The notes beneath the pieces were generated by a model. That model saw nothing but the letters and a program-made list of their open reading frames with translations, was not told the origin of the DNA and did not search any database. Of a DNA stretch of 64,000 bases, positions 34,970-42,576 are shown piece by piece. Position 1 is the first letter of the stretch. Each line of letters starts with the position of its first letter. The DNA comes from M0108 sp044228695 (GTDB lineage Bacteria > Pseudomonadota > Gammaproteobacteria > Chromatiales > Chromatiaceae), in contig JBGAUK010000002.1 of assembly GCA_044228695.1 (NCBI GenBank), positions 1 through 64,000 of the forward strand, written 5' to 3'. Both the position numbers and the translations under genes were made by a program.

Positions 34970-35671
34970 TTATTTTTCTAAGCTTTGGGTTTGGGTTTGG
35001 TGTCTGGCGGCGTTGGCGAGTGTCATGAAGTCTTGCACCATCAGGGTCGGGTCGTGAGGTACGCTGAAGATCGCGGCCAACTGGCCCTGTGGATCGATCA
35101 AGTAGATGGCGGCGGAATGGTCCATGGTATATCCAAGAGCGCTGTTCGGGTCGTTGACCCGCATATAGAGGGCGCCAAGGTCACGGGTCACCCCCTTAAG
35201 GACCTCCTCGGAACCGGTGGCTCCCAGGAAATCAGGGTGGAAATGATGCACGTATTGGGCAAACCTTGCGGGGGTATCGCGCTCGGGGTCCACGGAGATC
35301 AAGAGGAATTGCGGCCCCTGTCCGCCCGCCTTCATGCCTATCCGCTCATGGAGTGCAACGAAGGTGGCCATGGTCATGGGACAGATATCGGGACAGGTGG
35401 TATAGCCGATAGCCGCGAAAGTCCATTTGCCACGCAGTGCCGCCTCGGTCATCTCGCGGCCGTCTTGGTCGGTCATGACGAAAGGAGTCAGCGACTTGGG
35501 CCGAGGCAGCGCGGTCCCGGCCTGAAGTTGGGCGGCCACGGGGATCGGCCCAGCACGGCGATGCCCATACCAATCGGCACCCAACCAAAGCCCTACCAGC
35601 GCCGCGAGTAAAGCCACCGCCACGACGACAACTGGTGTAGTGAAGCCGAACCGGGGGGATGTCGGGCTCAT
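34970..35671 (-). CDS. SCO1/SenC-type copper chaperone
   Basis: 233 residues from an ATG that overlaps the ctaA stop (ATGA). One N-terminal membrane helix (VVVVAVALLAALVGLWLGA), then a periplasmic thioredoxin-like domain with the copper ligands: Cys pair in YTTCPDICPM (about residues 94-98) and the distal His in MDHSAAIYLID. It delivers or reduces copper for the CuA centre of subunit II. The longer frame to 36091 is an artefact inside ctaA. Confidence 0.94.
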   Translation of the reverse strand: MSPTSPRFGFTTPVVVVAVALLAALVGLWLGADWYGHRRAGPIPVAAQLQAGTALPRPKSLTPFVMTDQDGREMTEAALRGKWTFAAIGYTTCPDICPMTMATFVALHERIGMKAGGQGPQFLLISVDPERDTPARFAQYVHHFHPDFLGATGSEEVLKGVTRDLGALYMRVNDPNSALGYTMDHSAAIYLIDPQGQLAAIFSVPHDPTLMVQDFMTLANAARHQTQTQSLEK

Positions 35672-36726
35672 GAGGCGCCCCGCACACTGGCCAGCCGATC
35701 CCGGTGGCTGTGGTCCGGTCCGGACCCACCTAAGGGGTACAAGGCGTGTATCAAGGTCAGTAGGGTGAGCAGGAGCAAGGCGGCGCCGCCGTTGTGGGCT
35801 ACCGCCAGCTCCAGGGGCAACTTTGTGATGATGTTGGCAATGCCGAGACCCACCTGCAATACCAAGGCAAGGATCAGGGCCTGGACCAGGTGGCGTTGCA
35901 CGGGGTAGCGGGCCCGACGCAACAGGAGCAGGGCGAGGCTGCCGAGATACAAAAAGACGATCAGGGCCCCGGCACGGTGGGTCAGGTGGATCGCCGTTCG
36001 CGCCGGGCCATCCAGAACCCCGCCCTCGTAGTCCACACCGACGGGGCGCAACAGGCTGAAGCCTGCCGCGAAATCGGCCCTGGGCCACCATTCGCCGCCA
36101 TGGCAGCTAGGAAAATCCGGGCAAGCAAGGGCGGCGTAGTGAGTGCTCGTCCAGCCGCCAAGCAAGACTTGAACGCTGATCAGTCCCAACCCCAGCCAGG
36201 CCCAGGGCCGCAAGGCTACCCATTCAGGGGGTACGACCGCAGAGAAGAATCGCCCCTGGCGCAGGGTCAACCACCACAGCAAGGCCAGGGTGGCCAGACC
36301 TCCCGCCAGGTGCAGGGTGACAATCGTCGGGTTGACGAGCAGGGTGACGGTCCACATCCCCAGCAAGCCCTGGAAGACGACCAAGCCCACCAGCAGGGTC
36401 GGCAGGACGACGGGAAGACCCGCGCGCCGCCCGGCCCAGGCAAACCCCGCCAGGAGCAGGATGACCAGCCCCAAACCACTGGCCAGATAGCGGTGGACCA
36501 TCTCCTTCCAGGCCTTGGCGGTATGAACCGGGCGTTCGGGGAAGGCGGCGTTGGCCTCGGCCAGCGCCTCGGGATGGCTGGGTGCGGCCAGACGGCCATA
36601 ACAGCCGGGCCAGTCCGGGCAACCCAGCCCGGCGTGGGATAGGCGTACATAAGCTCCCAGCATGATGACGGCTAAGGCTAATACCGCCGCCAAGGCGGCC
36701 AGGGCGGCAAATCTGCTTCGCTTCAC
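35668..36726 (-). CDS. ctaA: Heme A synthase (COX15/CtaA)
   Basis: 352 residues, eight predicted membrane helices. It oxidises the heme O methyl group to give heme A for the aa3-type oxidase. Characteristic pieces: YVRLSHAGLGCPDWPGCYG (about residue 27), HRYLASGLGLVILLLAG with a heme His, LHLAGGLATLALLWWLTL, ACPDFPSCHG and IHLTHRAGALIVFLY. The C-terminal copy of the heme site begins near the AVAHNGGAALLLLTLL segment. It overlaps the sco gene and is transcribed with it. Confidence 0.94.
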   Translation of the reverse strand: MKRSRFAALAALAAVLALAVIMLGAYVRLSHAGLGCPDWPGCYGRLAAPSHPEALAEANAAFPERPVHTAKAWKEMVHRYLASGLGLVILLLAGFAWAGRRAGLPVVLPTLLVGLVVFQGLLGMWTVTLLVNPTIVTLHLAGGLATLALLWWLTLRQGRFFSAVVPPEWVALRPWAWLGLGLISVQVLLGGWTSTHYAALACPDFPSCHGGEWWPRADFAAGFSLLRPVGVDYEGGVLDGPARTAIHLTHRAGALIVFLYLGSLALLLLRRARYPVQRHLVQALILALVLQVGLGIANIITKLPLELAVAHNGGAALLLLTLLTLIHALYPLGGSGPDHSHRDRLASVRGAS

Positions 36727-36777
36727 GTGGGGCCATCTCCTAAAATGATTCGTTCAACAATATCAGGGGTAAATGTC

Positions 36778-38160
36778 ATGGCGGATCTGAAAACGGCCTT
36801 GGGCGCGAATACCGAGGCGGTGGCGTGGCACCCTGCCCTCCCCTTGGCGCGAGGCTGGCTGGGGCTTGGGGTCCTGGCGCTGGCGCTGGCCGGGATCTTT
36901 GCCATCCTGCTGGTCCTGGCGCGCACCCCAGGGCTGGGGTGGCTCTTCCCCACCCAGGATTTCTTCCGCACGGCCTTGGTGGTGCACGTCGATCAGTCGA
37001 TCCTGATCTGGTTCCTCGCCTTTGCCGGGGTGATCTGGGGTCTTGCCCCCGGTATCCGTCTCGAACTGTCGCGGCTCGGCTTGGCGGGAGCAACCCTCGG
37101 CTGCCTCCTAGTCGCGGCCTCGCCCTTTCTGGGGGCCAGCGCACGCCAGCTCAACAACTATGTCCCCGTCCTGGATGCCCCCGTCTTCTTCTGGGGCCTC
37201 GGCCTTTTCGCCCTGGGCAGCCTGCTGCAGGTCTCCGCCTATCTCTTGGGGGCCGTGCCAAGGATCAGACTCAGCGACCCCCTTGCCGTGGGTGGCGCAA
37301 CCGCTGCCTTCGCGGCCCTGATGGCCGCGATTTCCCTGATCTGGTCCTGGATCTACCTGGCCCAGACGGGTGCTGGCATCTCTTACGAGCTCCTGTTCTG
37401 GGGGCCGGGCCATGTCCTCCAATTCGTCTATACCCAGATAATGCTGGTTGCCTGGCTCTGGCTCGCCCGCGACCTGGGGTACCCCCTGGCCTTGCCCGAC
37501 CGCTGGCTTTCGGGTGTCCTGATCCTGGGCGTCCTGCCCCTCCTGGCCGTACCCCTGATTCACACCTTCTATCCCCCCGGTACCGGGGACGCCCGGATCG
37601 CCTTTACCAGCCTGATGCAGTTTGGCAATGGTCTGGCCGTGATCCCCCTGGGCCTCTTGCTGGTGATGGCCCAGATCCGACCCCGGGGCTCAACCCGGGA
37701 CCCAGCCCGGCGCCCAGAGTCCCGGGCGCTCGCCGCCTCCCTGACCCTGTTCGCCGCTGGCGGCGTGCTGGCGGTGGCCATTTCCGGGGTGAACACCATC
37801 ATCCCGGCCCATTACCATGGGTCCATCGTTGGGGTGACCCTGGCCCTGATGGGCCTGACCTACCAGCTGCTACCCACCCTCGGCCTGGCCCGCCCCGACG
37901 GCTGGATGGCGAGGGTACAACCCTGGATCTATGGCAGCGGGCAGTTGCTGCACATCGGGGGGCTGGCCGTATCCGGGGCCATGGGCATCCAGCGCAAAAC
38001 CGCCGGTGCCGCCCAAGGCCTCGACACCTTGTCGGCCAAGGCCGCCATGGGGGTCATGGGGATCGGAGGCCTGCTGGCGGTCGTCGGGGGCATCCTCTTT
38101 GTCCTGGTGGTCATTAAGGCCTTTATCGCCCGCCCCCGGCCGCTGCGCCCAGGGACCTAA
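36778..38160 (+). CDS. Orphan heme-copper oxidase subunit I-like protein
   Basis: 460 residues, about 12 membrane helices, start fixed by AGGGG ahead of the ATG at 36778. It resembles subunit I: VVHVDQSILIWFLAF holds the low-spin heme His, WGPGHVLQFVYTQIMLVAWLWLAR a helix VI His, and IPAHYHGSIVGVTLALMGLTYQLLP the helix X His-x-His. In helix VI the residue four after His is Phe instead of Tyr, and the His-His pair expected in helix VII is only a single His (PLIHTFYPPG), so the CuB site may be missing. It is divergent from ctaA and convergent with ctaB. It could be a heme-binding assembly factor or an unusual reductase. Confidence 0.75.
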   Translation: MADLKTALGANTEAVAWHPALPLARGWLGLGVLALALAGIFAILLVLARTPGLGWLFPTQDFFRTALVVHVDQSILIWFLAFAGVIWGLAPGIRLELSRLGLAGATLGCLLVAASPFLGASARQLNNYVPVLDAPVFFWGLGLFALGSLLQVSAYLLGAVPRIRLSDPLAVGGATAAFAALMAAISLIWSWIYLAQTGAGISYELLFWGPGHVLQFVYTQIMLVAWLWLARDLGYPLALPDRWLSGVLILGVLPLLAVPLIHTFYPPGTGDARIAFTSLMQFGNGLAVIPLGLLLVMAQIRPRGSTRDPARRPESRALAASLTLFAAGGVLAVAISGVNTIIPAHYHGSIVGVTLALMGLTYQLLPTLGLARPDGWMARVQPWIYGSGQLLHIGGLAVSGAMGIQRKTAGAAQGLDTLSAKAAMGVMGIGGLLAVVGGILFVLVVIKAFIARPRPLRPGT

Positions 38161-39062
38161 ATCAGCGCCATTACATAATGATCCACCAGCAGCACCCCGA
38201 AAAGCCACATCAGGTACCGGATGGAATAGAGGAAGGTGGGCATTGCCATGCCATCGCCTTCGCTGATCCAGAGACGCAGGGCGAAATAGACGAAGCGCGT
38301 ACCAAGTACCAGGGCCCCACCCAAATAGATGAGCCCCGCCATATGCCCTAGAAACGGCATGAGCGAGACGATCAAGAGCATCAGGGTGTAGATCAGGATT
38401 TGCTGCTTGGTGAACTCCACGCCGTGGGTCACGGGGAGCATGGGGATGCCGGCCTTGGCATACTCGGCGCGGCGTTTGATGGCCAGGGCCCAGAAATGCG
38501 GGGGGGTCCAGAGGAAGATGATCATGACGAGCAATAAACCAAAGCCACTGACCTCCCCGGTGACGGCCGTCCAACCGAGCAGGGGCGGGGCCGCCCCCGC
38601 GATGCCACCCCAGACGATATTCTGGGGCGTGGCCCGCTTGAGATAACTCGTATAGATGACGGCGTAACCGATGAAGGCGGCAAAGGTCAGGGCGGCGGTC
38701 AGGGCATTGACCAGGGTCGTCAGGATCAGCATGGACAAGGCGACCAGCGCCAGGGCAAAGCCCAGGGCGTGGGGGGCGTCGAGGTCGCCGCTGGGCAGTG
38801 GCCGGTTGCGGGTGCGCTCCATGATGCCGTCGATACGCTGATCGACCACGTGGTTCAGGGCCGCGCCGGCAGCCGATGCCAGCCCGATGCCAAGCAGTCC
38901 GAAGACCAGGGGCTGCACTGGGACCATCCCAGGGGTGGAGAGGAGCATCCCCACCAAGGCGGTGAAGAGGATGAGTGCCACCACCTTGGGCTTGGTCAGG
39001 TCGTAGTAGCGTCTCCAGGCCAGTTCCTGGGACTTGGTCAGGGTCATCTCACTTGTGGCCAT
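38157..39062 (-). CDS. ctaB: Protoheme IX farnesyltransferase (heme O synthase)
   Basis: 301 residues from the ATG at 39062; 39071 and 39047 are alternatives. UbiA-type prenyltransferase that turns heme B into heme O, feeding CtaA. The first Asp-rich site is NHVVDQRIDGIMERTRNRPLPSG (about residues 70-92), and the second appears around FLWTPPHFWALAIKRRAEYAKAGIPMLPVTHG. About nine membrane helices. Its stop overlaps the convergent COX1-like gene by 3-4 bp, and its start overlaps the end of the SCO-like gene. Confidence 0.95.
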   Translation of the reverse strand: MATSEMTLTKSQELAWRRYYDLTKPKVVALILFTALVGMLLSTPGMVPVQPLVFGLLGIGLASAAGAALNHVVDQRIDGIMERTRNRPLPSGDLDAPHALGFALALVALSMLILTTLVNALTAALTFAAFIGYAVIYTSYLKRATPQNIVWGGIAGAAPPLLGWTAVTGEVSGFGLLLVMIIFLWTPPHFWALAIKRRAEYAKAGIPMLPVTHGVEFTKQQILIYTLMLLIVSLMPFLGHMAGLIYLGGALVLGTRFVYFALRLWISEGDGMAMPTFLYSIRYLMWLFGVLLVDHYVMALI

Positions 39063-39711
39063 AGCCTGCACCTTTTATCCAGTTTCGGGAGGCCTTGATG
39101 AGGCGCCCCATGTCTTTAAGGGTATCTTTCGCCGGGGCATCCGGGGCATAACGCATCATCAGATTGCCCATGGGATCAAGGATATAAATTCGACCGAGGG
39201 CGGAATTGCCCTGACCCAAGAGGTCCAGCAAATCCTTCCCGCCCGCCGCATCCGTTCGCGCCACCCGCATGCCCGCAAATTCCCGCGCCAGTTCAGCGTC
39301 CCTCCCCTGCCCATCCGGGTCCACCATGATCAGGAGACGCTCCGTGCTCAGACTCCCCTCCCCGAGGGCGAGACGGATCTGCCGTAGATCCCTGAGCCGT
39401 GACTGACACGGAGCGGCGCAGTCCCGACCTGTCAGGAAAACCAGGGTCCATTTGCCCATCAGGGCATCCCGCTCCAGGGGGCTCCCCTCGGGGGTAATCA
39501 GCTCCATACTGGCGGGGATGGGCACCACCGGGGAGATGATCTGGCCCAGGTTGGCATGCCCGCTGGGCAGATATTCGGGGTTGAAGTACAGAAACCAGGC
39601 CCCCAGGGATGGCGCCGCGAAGACGGCAATCATCACCCACAAGGGCTTCAGGCGCCGCTTCGGGTAGCTGCCCTCGCCGCGTTCCGGCGCGGCCTCCTCC
39701 CCCAAGCTCAT
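39049..39711 (-). CDS. SCO-like thioredoxin-fold membrane protein
   Basis: 220 residues from the ATG at 39711, which overlaps the surf1 stop by 4 bp. A polar head and one helix (PLWVMIAVFAAPSLGAWFLYF) lead to a periplasmic thioredoxin-like domain. TGRDCAAPCQSRLRDLRQIRLALG holds a Cys-x3-Cys pair like SCO proteins, and LDPMGNLMMRYAP matches the SCO strand after the usual His, but that His is not obvious. Likely a thiol reductase or chaperone for oxidase copper sites, distinct from the canonical SCO gene downstream. Confidence 0.82.
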   Translation of the reverse strand: MSLGEEAAPERGEGSYPKRRLKPLWVMIAVFAAPSLGAWFLYFNPEYLPSGHANLGQIISPVVPIPASMELITPEGSPLERDALMGKWTLVFLTGRDCAAPCQSRLRDLRQIRLALGEGSLSTERLLIMVDPDGQGRDAELAREFAGMRVARTDAAGGKDLLDLLGQGNSALGRIYILDPMGNLMMRYAPDAPAKDTLKDMGRLIKASRNWIKGAGYGHK

Positions 39712-40442
39712 GGGGACACCCTCAGCCCACCGCCTTTTGTCCGGCTGAGACGCAGCCAGATGACCAGGACAATGACCGCAAAGGCGAACCACTGGATCGC
39801 ATAGCCCAGGTGCATCCCTTCCTTGGGCAGTTCCCGAGGCCACTCCCTGACAAAGCCACCCGCCTCGGCCGGGTCCAGGAGCATGACCACCGGCTGGAGC
39901 GGATAGGCGACCATCGCCCGATAGAGGTCCACCGTCAGGTAGGGCCAGCGCCCGCCCCATCCCATCGCCGCATCCGGGCCGGCGAGGGCCAAAGCCGGGG
40001 CGGCGGGGATGTGGGTCTGGCCCATCACCCTGACCTCGCCCGGTGGGACCGGTGCTGACGTGGCCTGGCCCTGGGCGTCAGCGGGAATCCAGCCCCGGTT
40101 CACCAGGACCCGCATCTCGCCGCCGCTGATGCGCAGGGGCGTGATGACGTGGAAACCCGTCTTGCCGGCGTGTCGGCGGGCCTCTAGCAGGATCTGTCCC
40201 TCCGCCTCGTAGGTTCCGGTAGCACTCAGATGTCGATAGCGCAGGGGCTCTGGCTCAAGGGGCTCGCTACCCAGGACGAAGGCCGGTAGTTCACCCCTGG
40301 TTGCCAGGTCTTGGGCCTGTTCCCGCTTCTCCGCCGCTCGTCCCAGCTGCCAGAGCCCAAGGGTGACGAAGCAGGCAAAAGCCAGTCCCAGGATCAGGGT
40401 CGGTAGCCAGCGGGGTTGAAACAGGGATTCGTCAAATTGCAT
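39708..40442 (-). CDS. SURF1-family cytochrome oxidase assembly protein
   Basis: 244 residues from the ATG at 40442. Two membrane helices flank a periplasmic domain: PTLILGLAFACFVTLGLWQLGRAAEKREQ near the start and GMHLGYAIQWFAFAVIVLVIWLRL near the end, both SURF1 signatures; VLVNRGWIPAD is the central motif. SURF1 assists heme a insertion in subunit I. Codons before 40442 in the same frame are not conserved-looking. Confidence 0.93.
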   Translation of the reverse strand: MQFDESLFQPRWLPTLILGLAFACFVTLGLWQLGRAAEKREQAQDLATRGELPAFVLGSEPLEPEPLRYRHLSATGTYEAEGQILLEARRHAGKTGFHVITPLRISGGEMRVLVNRGWIPADAQGQATSAPVPPGEVRVMGQTHIPAAPALALAGPDAAMGWGGRWPYLTVDLYRAMVAYPLQPVVMLLDPAEAGGFVREWPRELPKEGMHLGYAIQWFAFAVIVLVIWLRLSRTKGGGLRVSP

Positions 40443-40532
40443 AGGGATGCTATATTCATGTGAATGTCGCGCGGGCGAAAAGATGGCCGCGGACATTAGC
40501 AACCACCAACAAGAACATAAGGGGGAGTCGTC

Positions 40533-40748
40533 ATGGAACTCATTTTCAAGATACCGGTACTGCTGATCCTGGTCTTCATTGTCTTCTCATTGGGCCAGGG
40601 TATGTTTTACCTTGCCAAGGATGATGGCGAGGAGGACAAGACCCGGGTGGTGCGCGCCTTGACGGTACGCATCGTTCTCTCGCTGACCCTGTTCGGGCTG
40701 CTGATGCTCGGCCATTTCACCGGTCTGCTTCAGCCCCACGGGGTCTGA
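40533..40748 (+). CDS. DUF2909 twin-helix membrane protein
   Basis: 71 residues with two hydrophobic helices (IPVLLILVFIVFSLGQGMFYL and VRIVLSLTLFGLLMLGHFTG) around a charged loop KDDGEEDKTRVVRALTVR. This matches DUF2909, a small family regularly found beside surf1 and subunit III genes in proteobacteria. A strong AAGGGGGAG ribosome site precedes the ATG. It is on the opposite strand to its neighbours. Role unknown, probably oxidase assembly or stability. Confidence 0.88.
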   Translation: MELIFKIPVLLILVFIVFSLGQGMFYLAKDDGEEDKTRVVRALTVRIVLSLTLFGLLMLGHFTGLLQPHGV

Positions 40749-40799
40749 AGCCCCTCCACAGGGTTCGCCGGGAGCCCGTTCCGGCGAGCCCCTCCCCGG

Positions 40800-41675
40800 T
40801 TAGAGCCAATACACAAAAATGAAGAGGCCTAGCCAAACCACGTCCACAAAGTGCCAATACCAAGCCACCGCCTCGAAGGCGAAGTGGTTATGCGGGCTGA
40901 AATGCCCTTTCATGGCGCGGACCAGGATCACGGTGAGCATCACCGCACCCATGGTCACGTGGAAGCCGTGAAAGCCGGTGAGCATATAGAAGGTCGAGCC
41001 ATAGGCCCCGGAGCCTAGTGTCAGGTTCAGCGCGTGGTAGGCGTGGTAGTACTCATAGGCCTGAAGCAGGACGAAGAGAAAACCCAGGCCGATGGTCAGT
41101 GCCAGGCCGCGGACCAGGGTGGTGTTGTTGTGCTCCTTCAGGCCCCAATGGGCCCAGGTGATAGTGGCCCCAGAGGTCAGCAGCAGTAGGGTATTGATGG
41201 CCGGGATGCCCCAGGGGCCCATCGCCTTGAACTCGCCGCCGAGCTGTTCGGGACCCGCCGAGGGCCAGACCGCGCTGTATTGGCTCCATAGCAGGGCATG
41301 GGACTCGCCCAGATAGCCCTCGCCCCCCAGCCAGAGCATGGCCACATTGCGGATGTACCACAGGGCCCCAAAGAAGCTCAGGAAGAAGAAGACCTCGGAG
41401 GCGATGAACCAGAACATCCCCTGACGAAAAGAGCGGTCCACCTGGGCGTTGTAACGGTCCGCCATGCTTTCGCCGATGACATCGCCGAACCAGCCATAAA
41501 ACATGAAGGTTAACAGGGCGAAACCCGCTACCAGCATCCAGGTACCGAAACCCACGCTATTGATGCTCAGGGCTGTCCCGGACAGCATCAGGAACACCGC
41601 GAGCATGGCCGTGATGGGCCAGGGGCTGGAATCCGGGATGAAATAGTCTTTCTGCCCGTGGATAGAACCGCTCAT
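40800..41675 (-). CDS. ctaE: Cytochrome c oxidase subunit III
   Basis: 291 residues with seven predicted helices. Typical segments: GMFWFIASEVFFFLSFFGALWYIRN (about residue 90) with the conserved Glu, GFHGFHVTMGAVMLTVILVRA, and the terminal AVAWYWHFVDVVWLGLFIFVYWL. Subunit III stabilises proton uptake by the oxidase core. It is followed by an unrelated small convergent gene and preceded by ctaG. Confidence 0.96.
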   Translation of the reverse strand: MSGSIHGQKDYFIPDSSPWPITAMLAVFLMLSGTALSINSVGFGTWMLVAGFALLTFMFYGWFGDVIGESMADRYNAQVDRSFRQGMFWFIASEVFFFLSFFGALWYIRNVAMLWLGGEGYLGESHALLWSQYSAVWPSAGPEQLGGEFKAMGPWGIPAINTLLLLTSGATITWAHWGLKEHNNTTLVRGLALTIGLGFLFVLLQAYEYYHAYHALNLTLGSGAYGSTFYMLTGFHGFHVTMGAVMLTVILVRAMKGHFSPHNHFAFEAVAWYWHFVDVVWLGLFIFVYWL

Positions 41676-41763
41676 CCTCGCACTCCTCGCTTAATCTTGT
41701 TGTCGATGATGGTCCTCGGCGCCAATTGGCCCCGGGACCGCTCGGGGGCTGGCAATGCCCCGG

Positions 41764-42336
41764 CTATTGGGCTGCCGCCAGAGTCCCGCCCTGCAACCGC
41801 ATGACGTTATAGGAGAGCGTCAGGGAATCGATCTCCGGCGGTAGGTCCGGCGAGACCACGAAACGCACCGGCATTTCCTTGCGCTCATTGCCGGCCAGGG
41901 TCTGTTGGGAAAAACAGAAGCACTCCAGCTTGGAGAAGAAGCCGTTGGCCTGCCAGGGTGCAATGCTCGGAATCGCCTGACCGGTAATCGACTGGGCTGA
42001 GTGGTTCTCCGCCACGAAGTTCACCACCCGCGATTCCCCGAGCCGTACCCGGACCTTGCCCTCCATCGGGTTGATGCTCCAGGGCAATTCCGGGTGCATG
42101 GTCGTATCGAACTTGACCGTCACCCACCGCCCCTCGGCACCCGTTCCCTCCCCGGCCGGTGCCAGCCGCCTGCCGAGATCGCTCATACCATCGACTGACT
42201 GCATCCCCGTAACATTGCATATCAGCCCGTAGAGCGGGACCATGGCGAAACCGAAGCCGAACATGCCCAGGGCGAGCAGCGCAAGCCACCACATAGTCCG
42301 CCGCTTCCGCCTCCCGAGGTCGGCGGTCTCGCTCAT
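41764..42336 (-). CDS. ctaG: Cytochrome c oxidase assembly protein (Cox11/CtaG)
   Basis: 190 residues from an ATG that overlaps the previous small gene (ATGA). One membrane helix (MWWLALLALGMFGFGFAMVPLYGLICNVTG) and a periplasmic immunoglobulin-like domain. The copper site Cys-x-Cys is seen in KLECFCFSQQTL (about residue 143) and the first conserved Cys in YGLICNVTG. It inserts copper into the CuB centre of subunit I. Confidence 0.95.
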   Translation of the reverse strand: MSETADLGRRKRRTMWWLALLALGMFGFGFAMVPLYGLICNVTGMQSVDGMSDLGRRLAPAGEGTGAEGRWVTVKFDTTMHPELPWSINPMEGKVRVRLGESRVVNFVAENHSAQSITGQAIPSIAPWQANGFFSKLECFCFSQQTLAGNERKEMPVRFVVSPDLPPEIDSLTLSYNVMRLQGGTLAAAQ

Positions 42337-42476
42337 AGTCCGCTGGCCGCGATCATGTTGGCCAGGCCCTTCCAAAAGGGCACGGAGCTCAGGAGCATGA
42401 AGCAGGCAAAGGCCGCCAGCAACCAGGCGGTACGGACATTGCGACGCCGCAGTTCGGGACTCGTCTCGTTAGTCAT
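42333..42476 (-). CDS. Small cytochrome-oxidase-associated membrane peptide
   Basis: 47 residues: MTNETSPELRRRNVRTAW followed by a single hydrophobic helix LLAAFACFMLLSSVPFWKG and a short tail. Its TGA overlaps the ctaG ATG, and it lies between ctaD and ctaG where short cytochrome oxidase assembly peptides are commonly found in proteobacteria. A second in-frame ATG at 42488 repeats the first four residues (MTNDMTNE). Too short for ordinary gene finders. Confidence 0.75.
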   Translation of the reverse strand: MTNETSPELRRRNVRTAWLLAAFACFMLLSSVPFWKGLANMIAASGL

Positions 42477-42576
42477 GTCGTTAGTCATCTAGATATTGAT
42501 GATCTCGTTGGGGTTACAGTCGGATGGCTGGCTCGGACTTACCCGGCCTCTTGGCCAGCCATCCCGGGGTTTGGAG

